DNA of 44,232 nucleotides. It comes from Avibacterium volantium_A (GTDB lineage Bacteria; Pseudomonadota; Gammaproteobacteria; Enterobacterales; Pasteurellaceae). The notes beneath the pieces are model-generated. The model was not told the DNA's origin and searched no databases. It worked only from the letters and a program-made list of their open reading frames with translations. How positions within the stretch are numbered: the first letter of the stretch is position 1; each line of letters begins with the position of its first letter. Below, in pieces: positions 25,686 through 34,780 of the stretch. The stretch spans positions 1 to 44,232 of the forward strand of contig NZ_JBMMGT010000021.1 of the NCBI RefSeq assembly GCF_049366555.1, in the 5' to 3' direction. The translations under genes were made by a program, and so were the position numbers.

Positions 25686-27233
25686 ATGAATAACGAAAAC
25701 CTTCTAGCCAAAGCCTCTGATTATTTACATCAGCGTGGCGAAGCACGTGAAATCGCCGCCATTGATTTGGGTTCAAACAGCTTTCATATGATCATCGCCC
25801 GCATTATCAATGGCTCAATCCAAGTACTGTCGCGCTTAAAACAGAAAGTACAGCTGGCTGAAGGCTTAGATGAAAATAATGTATTAAGCCAAGAGGCCAT
25901 TCAACGTGGGGTAAATTGTTTAGCCTTATTTGCTGAACGGTTGCAAGGATTTTCTGCCGAAAATGTCAATGTGGTTGGCACTTTTACGCTGCGAACCGCA
26001 GTAAACAATGAAGCATTTTTACGCCAAGCGGAACAGGTTTTCCCCTACCCGATCAACATTATTAGCGGGCAAACAGAAGCCAAAACCATCTACGCTGGCG
26101 TTTCGCATACCCAGCCTGAAATTGGGCGAAAATTTGTGGTGGACATTGGCGGAGGCTCAACAGAAATGATCATCGGCGAAGATTTTCACCCGCTGATTGC
26201 TGAAAGCCGTCATATGGGGTGCGTGAGCTTTGCGAAAAAATTCTTCCCACAAGGGGAAATTTCCGCCGAAAATTTTCAGCGTGCGGAACAAAGTGCGGTG
26301 AATAAAATTGAAGATTTAGCCTTTGAATATCGTAAATTAGGCTGGCAATCGGTACTCGGTTCATCAGGCACAATCAAAACCGTTTATCAAGTCATTGTCG
26401 CCAATCTTGATCCCAACGGCATCATCACACCACAACGCTTAGCTCAGCTACGTGAAAAAGTGCTACAAGCCACGCATTTTGACCAACTTCAGCTAGAAGG
26501 ATTAAATGAAGACAGAGCTGATGTTTTTGTTCCTGGATTAGCTATTTTAACCGCTGTGTTTAACGTATTCGGGCTACAACAAATGCGTTATTCAGACGGT
26601 GCATTGCGTGAAGGCGTGATGTATAGCTTAGAAAAGACGTTTCAGGTAAGCAATATCCGCCAACGCACCGCCCTTGCCCTTGCTGAACAATTTAACCTTG
26701 ATATGGCACAATCTGAACGCGTATATCACAGTGCCAAACAACTAGCTCAGCAATACCACGCTTGGCAAAACTCCACATTACAAGAAGAAATGGTAGATAT
26801 TCTGCTTTGGGCGGCACATCTGCACGAAGTGGGTATCGTGATTAATCACAAAGGCGTGCAAAAGCATTCCGCCTACATTCTACAAAATATGGAACTACCG
26901 GGCTTTGATAAAGAGCAACAACGCCTGCTCGCCACCTTGGTTCGTTACCAGCTCAACAATATCAAACGGACTGATTTTGCCAAGTTTTCTCGTTATGCTG
27001 AGCAAGACATTCTCGCACTTGTACGTTTATTACGTTTAGCCATTTTGCTTAATAAATCGCGTCAAGCCACCGTGTTAAGTGAAAAAATTTGCCTAAAAAC
27101 CGACCGCACTTTAGCGCAATGGACGCTCCAATTTGAGCCAAGTTATTTAGCGCATAATCCCTTAGTGCGCAATGATCTCATCGCAGAAAACAAATTATTA
27201 AAAGAATTAGATTTAGGGCTAACCTTTTCATAA
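25686..27233 (+). CDS. ppx: Exopolyphosphatase (Ppx/GppA family)
   Basis: 515 residues. The ASKHA phosphatase motifs are present: DLGSNSFHMIIAR near the N-terminus, GTFTLRTAVN, VVDIGGGSTEMIIG and GSSGTIKTVYQ, followed by an HD-like helical domain (LLWAAHLHEVGIVINHKGVQKHSAYIL). Length is closer to Ppx (513) than GppA (494) of E. coli. It hydrolyses terminal phosphate of polyphosphate and possibly pppGpp. It starts 9 bp after tamB. Confidence 0.9.
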   Translation: MNNENLLAKASDYLHQRGEAREIAAIDLGSNSFHMIIARIINGSIQVLSRLKQKVQLAEGLDENNVLSQEAIQRGVNCLALFAERLQGFSAENVNVVGTFTLRTAVNNEAFLRQAEQVFPYPINIISGQTEAKTIYAGVSHTQPEIGRKFVVDIGGGSTEMIIGEDFHPLIAESRHMGCVSFAKKFFPQGEISAENFQRAEQSAVNKIEDLAFEYRKLGWQSVLGSSGTIKTVYQVIVANLDPNGIITPQRLAQLREKVLQATHFDQLQLEGLNEDRADVFVPGLAILTAVFNVFGLQQMRYSDGALREGVMYSLEKTFQVSNIRQRTALALAEQFNLDMAQSERVYHSAKQLAQQYHAWQNSTLQEEMVDILLWAAHLHEVGIVINHKGVQKHSAYILQNMELPGFDKEQQRLLATLVRYQLNNIKRTDFAKFSRYAEQDILALVRLLRLAILLNKSRQATVLSEKICLKTDRTLAQWTLQFEPSYLAHNPLVRNDLIAENKLLKELDLGLTFS

Positions 27234-27246
27234 ATAAGGAAAAATC

Positions 27247-27639
27247 ATGACAAGGATTAATGTTGTCCCACCACAAGAACTTTGCGATCAACACCTACTC
27301 GCCGAACATCGCGAACTCACTCGCATTCCCAACGCGGTTGCCAAAGGAAAATACAATCTTGCTGGGCAGCCTGCGGATTACAAATTAGGCGAAGGACACG
27401 TTCGATTCTTTTTCAACAAACTGCAATTTCTCAAAAACCGCTACGATCTCCTCCACCAAGAATGCAAAGCGCGCGGCTTTAACGTGCAATATTTCTGGCC
27501 AGAAAATTTACCGCAAGATCCTAGCCTATGGCAAGATTACCAGCCCACAGAAAACGCCTTAACACTCAACCGCGAACGCATTCAATTAAGAATGCCTAAA
27601 GTGGCGAGATTTACGCTGGCAAAGAATGTGGAATGCTAA
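27247..27639 (+). CDS. Pyrimidine dimer DNA glycosylase (T4 endonuclease V type)
   Basis: 130 residues, against 138 for T4 DenV, and colinear with it from MTRINVV on. The catalytic Thr2 (N-terminal amine after Met removal), Arg22 and Glu23 are all in place (TRIN; HREL), and EGHVRFFFNKLQFLKNRYDLL matches the T4 helix region. It cuts the glycosidic bond at UV-induced cyclobutane dimers and nicks the DNA. The C-terminus (KVARFTLAKNVEC) lacks the aromatic WYKYY stretch of the T4 protein. Last gene of the tamA-tamB-ppx operon, 13 bp after ppx. Confidence 0.9.
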   Translation: MTRINVVPPQELCDQHLLAEHRELTRIPNAVAKGKYNLAGQPADYKLGEGHVRFFFNKLQFLKNRYDLLHQECKARGFNVQYFWPENLPQDPSLWQDYQPTENALTLNRERIQLRMPKVARFTLAKNVEC

Positions 27640-27660
27640 TGTAGAATACCAAGGAAATAA

Positions 27661-27693
27661 AAAACGTATTTGAATAAACCCCAAATACGTTTT
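27661..27693. terminator. Bidirectional terminator between the tam operon and mscS
   Basis: AAAACGTATTTG (27661-27672) and CAAATACGTTTT (27682-27693) form a perfect 12-bp stem with a 9-nt loop, flanked by A- and T-runs. Confidence 0.88.
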
Positions 27694-27717
27694 TTCTTTA
27701 TGTAAGGGATAAGGGAA

Positions 27718-28629
27718 TTACTTCTGCCCCAATTTCACTTCCGCGTTTTCAGGCAAATGAATATTCATTTGTGGGAAGGGAATTTCAATGCCGGCTTCAT
27801 CAAAAGCTAACTTCACTTTTTCCGTGATATCAAAATGTACCGCCCAATAATCGCTGGTATTAACCCAAGGGCGAACCACCAGCTGTACGCTGTTTGCGGC
27901 GAGTGCGCCCACTGCGATGGTGGGTTCTGGGTCTTTCAACACGCGAGGATCTTGCGCCAAGATGTTCGCCACAATAGTTTTCGCTTGTTCAATATTAGAT
28001 TTATAGGCAATATCGAAAATAAAGTCGATACGGCGTGTAGCATTGCTGGAATAGTTGGTAATGCTGTCGCCAAACACTTTACCATTTGGAATAAGTACCG
28101 TTTTGTTGTCCGCAGTACGCAGTTCAAGCACTAATAAACCTATTTGTTCCACTGCACCTAACACGCCACCTGTTTCGATTAAATCGCCTTTGCGGAAAGG
28201 TTTGAAGATTAAAATCATCACGCCTGCGGCAAAGTTTTGCAGCGAGTTTTGTAAGGCTAAACCAATCGCTAGACCCGCCGCCCCAATTAATGCGACAAGT
28301 GATGTGGTGTTAATGCCAAGCTGCGAAAGTGCGGCGATAATCACCATTAATAGGAATAAGAAATAGCTAATTGATGACACAAAACTGTGCAACATTTCGT
28401 CTTTGGTAGAATGCAACACGGCTTTGCCAAGCAAGCGGCTAAGCAAGCGTGCGATACTTTTACCAATCACATAAATGGCAATCGCAAGTAGAATTTTCGT
28501 GCCATAAGGGATCACATAATCATTCAAGAGCGTGTTCATATCCATTGAATGAACTTTTTCAATCAACGCTGAAGTTTGCGCTTGAATATCCACTGTATTT
28601 TCAGCGGTTTGAACATTTTCAGTTGTCAT
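27718..28629 (-). CDS. mscS: Small-conductance mechanosensitive channel MscS
   Basis: 303 residues, a little longer than E. coli MscS (286). Three membrane helices at about 40-62, 82-104 and 110-145. The third is the pore helix with the small-residue pattern ALIGAAGLAIGLALQNSLQN and FKPFRKGD after it. The cytoplasmic beta and alpha-beta domains follow (IPNGKVFGDSITNYS). Releases solutes on hypo-osmotic shock. Confidence 0.95.
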   Translation of the reverse strand: MTTENVQTAENTVDIQAQTSALIEKVHSMDMNTLLNDYVIPYGTKILLAIAIYVIGKSIARLLSRLLGKAVLHSTKDEMLHSFVSSISYFLFLLMVIIAALSQLGINTTSLVALIGAAGLAIGLALQNSLQNFAAGVMILIFKPFRKGDLIETGGVLGAVEQIGLLVLELRTADNKTVLIPNGKVFGDSITNYSSNATRRIDFIFDIAYKSNIEQAKTIVANILAQDPRVLKDPEPTIAVGALAANSVQLVVRPWVNTSDYWAVHFDITEKVKLAFDEAGIEIPFPQMNIHLPENAEVKLGQK

Positions 28630-28824
28630 AAACTTTCCTTTAGATCATTAAAAATAAAAAAACTGCGACAAAATGCACCGCACTTTATCGCAGGGCATCA
28701 TTGCTTATTATTGATGCACATTGAATAACGGCATCGCTACTTAGTCAAAAAGATTGGCAAGATGTTCCGTTCATCTTCACTTTTGGCTAAAAAATCATCA
28801 TAACCAGCAATGATAGTAACCACG

Positions 28825-30195
28825 TTATTTTTTCTCGAGTTTTTCTGGGCGTTTCCAGCCTTGGATATTACGTTGTGGAACCCGTGAGATCACCAGTTCA
28901 TTTTCTGCAATATCTTTGGTGACGGTTGTACCAGCGCCGATGGTTGCGCCTTTGGCGATGGTTACTGGGGCTACCAGTTGGCTGTCTGAACCTACGAACA
29001 CATCATCACCAATTACGGTTTTGAATTTATTTACACCGTCATAGTTACAAGTGATAGTACCTGCGCCGATATTACAATTTGCGCCAATTTCGCTATCGCC
29101 CACATAGCTTAGGTGGTTCACTTTCGAGCCTTTGCCAATTTGCGATTTTTTCACTTCGACAAAGTTGCCGATATGGGTTTGTGCGGCAAGTTCTGTACCT
29201 GGGCGAAGGCGGGCAAAAGGCCCAATTTTCGCTTCTTCTCCAATCACAGCATCTTCAAATACAGAATAAGGTTTGATTTCTACATCATCGCCAATCACGC
29301 AGTTTTTGATCACGCAACCAGCACCAATTTTGACACGATTACCCAATTTGACGGTGCCTTCGAGGATCACATTCACGTCAATTTCCACATCTTTACCGTG
29401 AGTGATTTCGCCACGCAAATCAAAACGGTTTGGATCACGCAAACTCACGCCCGCTAGCAATAATTTTTCCGCTTGTTTACGCTGGTAATAACGCTCAAGC
29501 TCCGCCAGTTGTAAGCGGTTATTTGCGCCTTCCACTTCCATTAAATCTTGCGCTTGCACAGCAGCTACTTTGCAGCCGTCTTGGTTGGCGAATTTAATCA
29601 CATCAGTCATATAATATTCACCTTGCGCATTGTTATTATCCAATTTTGCTAACCATTTTCTGAAACTTGCACCACTAGAAACCATTACCCCTGTATTCAC
29701 TTCTTGAATGGCTAATTGTTCTGGCGTAGCATCTTTTTGCTCAACAATGGCAACTACATTGCCGTCTTGACGAATAATCCGTCCGTAGCCTGTTGGATCG
29801 TCCAAATGCGCAGTCAATAATGCAATGCCGTTTTCTGGTTTGGCATCAATCAGTTTTTGCAAGGTTTGCGCAGTGATAAGTGGTGCATCGCCATAAAGCA
29901 TCACGATATTTTCATCATCGGCGAAAAATGGCGCGGCCTGTTGCATTGCGTGTCCTGTACCAAGTTGCACAGGTTGTAGCACCCAGTTTACATTTTCATC
30001 GGCAAGGTGTTGTTGTAATAATTCTGCGCCGTGGCCATAAATCAAATGAATATTATCGGCATTGAGCTGTTTGGCTGTATCAATAACGTGCTTCACCATT
30101 GGCTTGCCTGCAACTTTATGCAACACTTTTGGCAAATCGGAATACATTCTTGTGCCTTTGCCCGCAGCCAAAATCACTACGCTTAAATTTTTCAT
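28825..30195 (-). CDS. glmU: Bifunctional GlcNAc-1-P uridyltransferase / GlcN-1-P acetyltransferase GlmU
   Basis: 456 residues, exactly the E. coli length. The N-terminal nucleotidyltransferase has LAAGKGTRMYSDLPKVLH. Residues about 250-456 are the left-handed beta-helix acetyltransferase (hexapeptide repeats; RPGTELAAQTHIGNFVE; CNYDGVNKFKT). Makes UDP-GlcNAc for peptidoglycan and LPS. Divergent from anmK, a neighbour in amino-sugar metabolism. Confidence 0.98.
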   Translation of the reverse strand: MKNLSVVILAAGKGTRMYSDLPKVLHKVAGKPMVKHVIDTAKQLNADNIHLIYGHGAELLQQHLADENVNWVLQPVQLGTGHAMQQAAPFFADDENIVMLYGDAPLITAQTLQKLIDAKPENGIALLTAHLDDPTGYGRIIRQDGNVVAIVEQKDATPEQLAIQEVNTGVMVSSGASFRKWLAKLDNNNAQGEYYMTDVIKFANQDGCKVAAVQAQDLMEVEGANNRLQLAELERYYQRKQAEKLLLAGVSLRDPNRFDLRGEITHGKDVEIDVNVILEGTVKLGNRVKIGAGCVIKNCVIGDDVEIKPYSVFEDAVIGEEAKIGPFARLRPGTELAAQTHIGNFVEVKKSQIGKGSKVNHLSYVGDSEIGANCNIGAGTITCNYDGVNKFKTVIGDDVFVGSDSQLVAPVTIAKGATIGAGTTVTKDIAENELVISRVPQRNIQGWKRPEKLEKK

Positions 30196-30283
30196 AAAAA
30201 TCCTTGTTCTGTCTGTTTAAGATAAAAATCTGCGCTATTTTATAATAGAATATCGCCAATTCAAATTTTCTATGGAAATGTTT

Positions 30284-31405
30284 ATGCAATCCCATTATTA
30301 CCTCGGCGTGATGTCTGGCACGAGCCTTGACGGCGTAGATCTCGCGCTAATGGATTTTTCCACTCAGCCTGCGCAAGTGGTCGCCACGGATTTTGTGCCA
30401 ATGCCACAAAATTTGCGCCAAAATCTCACCGCACTTTGCCAGCAAGGACAAGGCTCGTTACAGCAAATTGGCGAACTAGATCACCAACTTGGCGTACTTT
30501 ATGCAGAAAGCATCAACCAATTTTTGGCGAAACATTCTCTTCGCGCAAAACAAATTCAGGCGGTAGGCTGCCATGGACAAACCATTTGGCACGCACCGCA
30601 AGGGCAATCGCCCTTTACCTGGCAATTAGGCGATGCCAATATTATCGCTGCTCGCACAGGCATTACTACAGTAGCCGATTTTCGCCGTAAAGATATGGCC
30701 TATGGCGGACAGGGCGCGCCACTCGTGCCTGCTTTCCACCACAATGTGTTTGCTGATCCTGCACGAAATACCGTGGTGCTGAATATTGGTGGGATTAGCA
30801 ATATTTCTGTGCTGATCCCAAACCAACCTGTGCTAGGTTACGATACAGGCGTGGGTAATGCGTTGCTAGATAGTTGGATCGCCAAACATCAGGGGAAAAG
30901 CTATGACAAAAATGGCGAATGGGCAGCATCTGGGCAAAGCAATCCTGCATTATTGCAAGATTTGTTGGCAGATCCTTATTTTTCCTTGCCTGCCCCGAAA
31001 AGCACGGGGCGAGAGTTATTTAACTTAGCTTGGCTAGAAAAAATTCTGCAAAAACACACCGCACTTCTCCCCCAAGATGTGCAAGCAACGCTGGCAGAAT
31101 TTACCGCACAATGCACCGTGCAAGATCTGCAACACTTAAGCCAACACAACGCGCTTCCTTGTTTATTATTAGTCTGCGGCGGCGGCGCGAAAAACCCTGT
31201 CATTATGGCGCACTTGCAACGTTTACTGCCCGATTGGCAAATCGCCACCACCACAGATTACGGCTTAGACGCAGATTATTTAGAAGCCGCCGCCTTCGCG
31301 TGGTTAGCTTACCGCCGAATGGAAAATTTACCCTCCAACGAACCTAGCGTTACCGGCGCAACAAAGGCGGTGAGTTTAGGGGTGATTTATCCTAAGGATT
31401 TTTAA
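30284..31405 (+). CDS. anmK: Anhydro-N-acetylmuramic acid kinase
   Basis: 373 residues from the third of three in-frame ATGs (30284), which gives MQSHYYLGVMSGTSLDGVD with a GGAA 7 nt upstream. ATP-binding motifs GVMSGTSLDG, CHGQTIWH, GGISN, GYDTGVGNALLD and CGGGAKNP are all present. It phosphorylates recycled anhydro-MurNAc to MurNAc-6-P, the substrate of MurQ, whose gene lies next downstream. Confidence 0.96.
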   Translation: MQSHYYLGVMSGTSLDGVDLALMDFSTQPAQVVATDFVPMPQNLRQNLTALCQQGQGSLQQIGELDHQLGVLYAESINQFLAKHSLRAKQIQAVGCHGQTIWHAPQGQSPFTWQLGDANIIAARTGITTVADFRRKDMAYGGQGAPLVPAFHHNVFADPARNTVVLNIGGISNISVLIPNQPVLGYDTGVGNALLDSWIAKHQGKSYDKNGEWAASGQSNPALLQDLLADPYFSLPAPKSTGRELFNLAWLEKILQKHTALLPQDVQATLAEFTAQCTVQDLQHLSQHNALPCLLLVCGGGAKNPVIMAHLQRLLPDWQIATTTDYGLDADYLEAAAFAWLAYRRMENLPSNEPSVTGATKAVSLGVIYPKDF

Positions 31406-31415
31406 AGCTATTGGA

Positions 31416-31594
31416 CAAATCTCCCCTAACCCCTCTTTGCTAAAGAGGGGGATTTTAATGAGGGTAATTTGACGCTCTGAGAGAAAAAATCATAAAAAAG
31501 AGCAGCAGGAAATTTATAATTGTTTACCGCACTGAGAACGATTTTACTCAAGAACAATCCCCCTCTTTAGCAAAGAGGGGTTAAGGGAGATTTG
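31416..31594. mobile_element. 179-bp element with 36-bp inverted ends (REP/MITE-like)
   Basis: The ends 31416-31451 and 31559-31594 are inverted copies of 36 bp with one mismatch. Each end itself folds, with CCCCTCTTTGC/TAAAGAGGGG-type symmetry. The interior (about 107 bp) has no gene. The outer edges read CAAATCTCCC...GGGAGATTTG. I see no clear target duplication. The organisation suits a non-autonomous repeat mobilised by a transposase encoded elsewhere. Confidence 0.7.
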
Positions 31595-31638
31595 AAAATC
31601 AGGAACACTATATTCCCCAAAAACCAAAGAGATAAAAA

Positions 31639-32556
31639 ATGAAAAACAACCCATTACTCAATCAACTTTCGCAACTTAGCACGGAACAACGTAATCCAAA
31701 CTCAATGAATTTGGACGAGCTTTCGGCGTTGGAAATTGTGCAATTAATGAATGCGGAAGACAAAAACGTGCCGTTGGCTATCGAAAAATGCTTGCCACAA
31801 ATTTCCGCTGCGGTGGAAAAAATCGTGCAGGCGTTTCAGCAAGGGGGGCGTTTGGTGTATCTCGGGGCTGGCACAAGTGGACGCTTGGGCGTGCTTGATG
31901 CGTCAGAATGTCCACCTACATTTGGCGTTTCCAATGAAATGGTAAAAGGCATTATCGCTGGGGGCGAACGTGCTTTGCGCCACCCCATTGAAGGGGCGGA
32001 AGATAATCCACAAAGTGCGGTGGAAAATTTGCAAGAAATTGATTTTAATGAGAAAGATATTTTGGTCGGGATTGCTGCCAGCGGGCGCACGCCTTATGTG
32101 CTAGGCGGCTTGGATTATGCGAAATCCTTAGGTGCGACCACGGTGGCCATTGCTAGCAACGCCAATTCACCGATGGCACAGGTGGCGGAGATTGCCATTA
32201 TCACTGAGGTAGGCGCGGAAGTGCTAACTGGCTCAAGCCGTTTGAAATCTGGCACGGCACAAAAACTGGTGCTGAATATGCTCACCACCGCCAGTATGGT
32301 GCTAATAGGGAAATGCTACCAAAATTTAATGGTGGACGTGCAAGCCAGCAATCAAAAATTAGTGGCGCGTGCTGTGCGTATCGTAATGCAGGCGACAGAT
32401 TGCACCGCTGAACAAGCAGAACAAACCCTTAACGCTGCGCACAACAATGCAAAAGTGGCCATCTTAATGTTGCTGGCGGATCTGGATTATCCAAGTGCGG
32501 TGCAATTATTGCGTGAAAATCAAGGACGCTTGCAAGGGGCGTTAAAATCAAATTAA
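31639..32556 (+). CDS. murQ: N-acetylmuramic acid 6-phosphate etherase
   Basis: 305 residues, SIS-fold etherase (YLGAGTSGRLGVLDASECPPTFG; GIAASGRTPYVLGGL; LTGSSRLKSGTAQKLVLNML). It converts MurNAc-6-P to GlcNAc-6-P and lactate. With anmK it completes recycling of anhydro-MurNAc. Tail-to-tail with waaC, whose coding end overlaps by 4 bp, so no terminator fits between them. Confidence 0.97.
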   Translation: MKNNPLLNQLSQLSTEQRNPNSMNLDELSALEIVQLMNAEDKNVPLAIEKCLPQISAAVEKIVQAFQQGGRLVYLGAGTSGRLGVLDASECPPTFGVSNEMVKGIIAGGERALRHPIEGAEDNPQSAVENLQEIDFNEKDILVGIAASGRTPYVLGGLDYAKSLGATTVAIASNANSPMAQVAEIAIITEVGAEVLTGSSRLKSGTAQKLVLNMLTTASMVLIGKCYQNLMVDVQASNQKLVARAVRIVMQATDCTAEQAEQTLNAAHNNAKVAILMLLADLDYPSAVQLLRENQGRLQGALKSN

Positions 32557-33503
32557 AGCAAAGGGCGTAAGCGCTGCAATACGGCTTCGGCAGAAATCTG
32601 TGCCATTGTGGGCGCTTGTAAGTGATATTGATTTTTGCCATAAGTGCCGATTAAATCAGGGTTAGTTGCACCATAAAGGGTGATGTTCGGTTTATCCAAG
32701 GCGGCGGTGAGGTGCGCCAACCCAGTATCCACAGAAACCACCGCTTGGGCATTGGCGATATGTTGGGCTAAGGCGGTGAGATCCATTTTCGGCAGAACAA
32801 CGGCATTTTCAATGCCTTGCGCGATCCATTCTGCTGCCTGTTTTTCTTTCTCATTTCCCCAAGGCAAATGCACGGCAAGCCCAAGTGCGGTGAGATTTTG
32901 CGCTAATTTTTTCCATTCTTGATTACACCAATGTTTATCCGCGCGCGTGGTAGCGTGAATCAACAACACATAAGGCGGCAGGCTTTGTTGCACGGGGAAA
33001 TGCTGTGCAATGCCATAATCCCCTTGTTGGCTCGGAAGCGCATAACCCAAGGCTTGCGCAAATAACTGGCGAATGCGTTCTACGGCGTGTTGCTGGTAAT
33101 CAATGGCGTAGCGCTCATCATAAAATAAGGCAGCCAAAGGCTCGCGTGCGGAATGTTTATCATAGCCGTGCTTTGCCCCTTGCGCTAGACGCACGGCGAA
33201 CAATGCGCTTTTCACTAAGCCTTGCGCATCAATCACCGCATCATATTGATTTTGTTGTAATAATTGGCGATAGGCTTGCCATTCTTGCCAAGTTTTGCGT
33301 TGCAAAAGCTGTTTGCGCCAGCGGCGAATGGCAACGGGGATAACTTGTTTCACCGCCGAATGCCAAGTAGGAATTTCCGCGAAATTTTCTTCCACCACCC
33401 AATCCACTTGTAAATTAGGCAAAGCTTTTTGTGCATCGGTCAATGCGGGCAAGGTGTGGATCACATCGCCCATTGAAGAGGTTTTAACTAAGCAAATCCG
33501 CAT
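32553..33503 (-). CDS. waaC: LPS heptosyltransferase I, WaaC type
   Basis: 316 residues, GT9 family. The N-terminus MRICLVKTSSMGDVIHTLPA has the catalytic Asp13 as in E. coli WaaC. Later motifs are DAQGLVKSALFA, HATTRADKHW, SVDTGLAHLTAALDKP and LYGATNPDLIGTYG. It adds the first L-glycero-D-manno-heptose to Kdo in the inner core. It starts 13 bp after waaF ends and forms an operon with it. A second first-heptose enzyme (OpsX type) lies about 9 kb away. Confidence 0.93.
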   Translation of the reverse strand: MRICLVKTSSMGDVIHTLPALTDAQKALPNLQVDWVVEENFAEIPTWHSAVKQVIPVAIRRWRKQLLQRKTWQEWQAYRQLLQQNQYDAVIDAQGLVKSALFAVRLAQGAKHGYDKHSAREPLAALFYDERYAIDYQQHAVERIRQLFAQALGYALPSQQGDYGIAQHFPVQQSLPPYVLLIHATTRADKHWCNQEWKKLAQNLTALGLAVHLPWGNEKEKQAAEWIAQGIENAVVLPKMDLTALAQHIANAQAVVSVDTGLAHLTAALDKPNITLYGATNPDLIGTYGKNQYHLQAPTMAQISAEAVLQRLRPLL

Positions 33504-33516
33504 CGTTCTGCCTTAT

Positions 33517-34572
33517 TTATGCCTGATCAAAGTGCGGTAAAATTTCGCTTAATTTTTCCATTACCATCGCAGGCGTGATGTCGATAAGGCTTTGGTGATA
33601 GCCTTCGGCACTGTCTTTGCCCTGACGAATTTTTTCTAATCCGCCTTTTTGTAGGCGAATAATCACCGCGTGATGAGATAATGGTGGCGTATATTGTGGG
33701 CTAGTTGGGCCATAAAGCGCCACCAGTGGACGCCGCACCGCTGCCGCAACGTGCATTAATCCACTATCGTTGGTAACCACGCCTTGGCAATCTGCAATTA
33801 AATCTACCGCTTGATTAAGGCTGGTTTGCCCCGCTAAATTTAAGCAATAAGGCTGTAAATTTTCCGGCAGACTGGCACGAATTTCATCACCCACTTGTTC
33901 ATCTTTTGCTGAACCAAACAGACGAATGCTGTAACCCTTTTCAATTAGCATTTGAGCAAGCGCAGCATAATGATAATGCGGCCAGCGCTTGGCAGGGCCA
34001 AATTCCGCGCCCGGACAAAAACCAATCGCTGGACGATTTTCTGCCTGTGCAAGTTGTGCGTGGAAATGGCTTTTGGTTTGCTCGATTTGTTGGCTACTCA
34101 CCTGTAAATAAGGATAAGGAAAGGTCATTTGTGCTGCCGTTGGCGCGGCGTTTTTTTCATAAGCCAATGCCACATAGCGCTGCACCATCATTGGGTAATC
34201 ATTTTTATTGGCGCGTAAATCATTCAAAAAGAAATAACGGCTTTCCCCTTTCCAACCACGGCGGCGAGCAATTTTAGCAAACACAGGAATAAATGCAGAT
34301 TTGAGTGAGTTTGGCAACACAATCGCCATATCATATTGATTTCTTAAACTTTTCCCAATTTCATAGCGCTGTTTCAAGCCAAAGGTACCGTGTCCAATGG
34401 GCATTGTGAGCGCACGTCTGACTTCCGGCATTCTTTCCAACAAGGGTTTACACCAATTGGGCGCAAGCACATCAATTTGGCAACCAGGATATTGCTGTTT
34501 TAAGCATTGATATAAACTGTGCGACATCATCATATCGCCAACCCAAGATGGGCCAATTATTAAGATGTTCAT
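33517..34572 (-). CDS. waaF: LPS heptosyltransferase II
   Basis: 351 residues, GT9 family, starting MNILIIGPSWVGDMMMSHSL with catalytic Asp13. Other motifs are ILPNSLKSAFIPVFA, GFCPGAEFGPAKRWP, TNDSGLMHVAAAV and LYGPTSPQYTPPL. It adds the second core heptose. First gene of the waaF-waaC pair, with hldD upstream on the same strand. Confidence 0.95.
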   Translation of the reverse strand: MNILIIGPSWVGDMMMSHSLYQCLKQQYPGCQIDVLAPNWCKPLLERMPEVRRALTMPIGHGTFGLKQRYEIGKSLRNQYDMAIVLPNSLKSAFIPVFAKIARRRGWKGESRYFFLNDLRANKNDYPMMVQRYVALAYEKNAAPTAAQMTFPYPYLQVSSQQIEQTKSHFHAQLAQAENRPAIGFCPGAEFGPAKRWPHYHYAALAQMLIEKGYSIRLFGSAKDEQVGDEIRASLPENLQPYCLNLAGQTSLNQAVDLIADCQGVVTNDSGLMHVAAAVRRPLVALYGPTSPQYTPPLSHHAVIIRLQKGGLEKIRQGKDSAEGYHQSLIDITPAMVMEKLSEILPHFDQA

Positions 34573-34654
34573 TTTGCGGTTCTCATTAATTTGTGAATTA
34601 TATCAATTGTCGGGGGAACGTTATGCTCACTCACTCAAAAATCGCCAATTTCCC

Positions 34655-34690
34655 ACCGCACTTATATTTAGCTAAAAATAAAAGTGCGGT
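34655..34690. repeat. Inverted USS pair with palindromic core
   Basis: ACCGCACTT (34655-34663) and AAGTGCGGT (34682-34690) flank a TTTAGCTAAA palindrome, so the whole 36 bp can fold. It lies between hldD and waaF and could weaken read-through from hldD. The minus-strand side lacks a strong T-run. Confidence 0.6.
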
Positions 34691-34730
34691 GAAATTTTTG
34701 CTAATTTTTTACGACTAATCCTGTTATTTC

Positions 34731-34752
34731 GGGCGAACACACAGGTTCGCCC
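34731..34752. repeat. Hairpin GGGCGAAC/GTTCGCCC, REP-like
   Basis: A perfect 8-bp GC-rich stem (34731-34738 with 34745-34752) with a 6-nt loop and no T-run, about 30 bp past the hldD stop. It looks more like a dispersed palindromic repeat than a terminator. Only one copy is in this window. Confidence 0.5.
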
Positions 34753-34780
34753 TTACATCTGATTTAATTGCGTAGTTATG

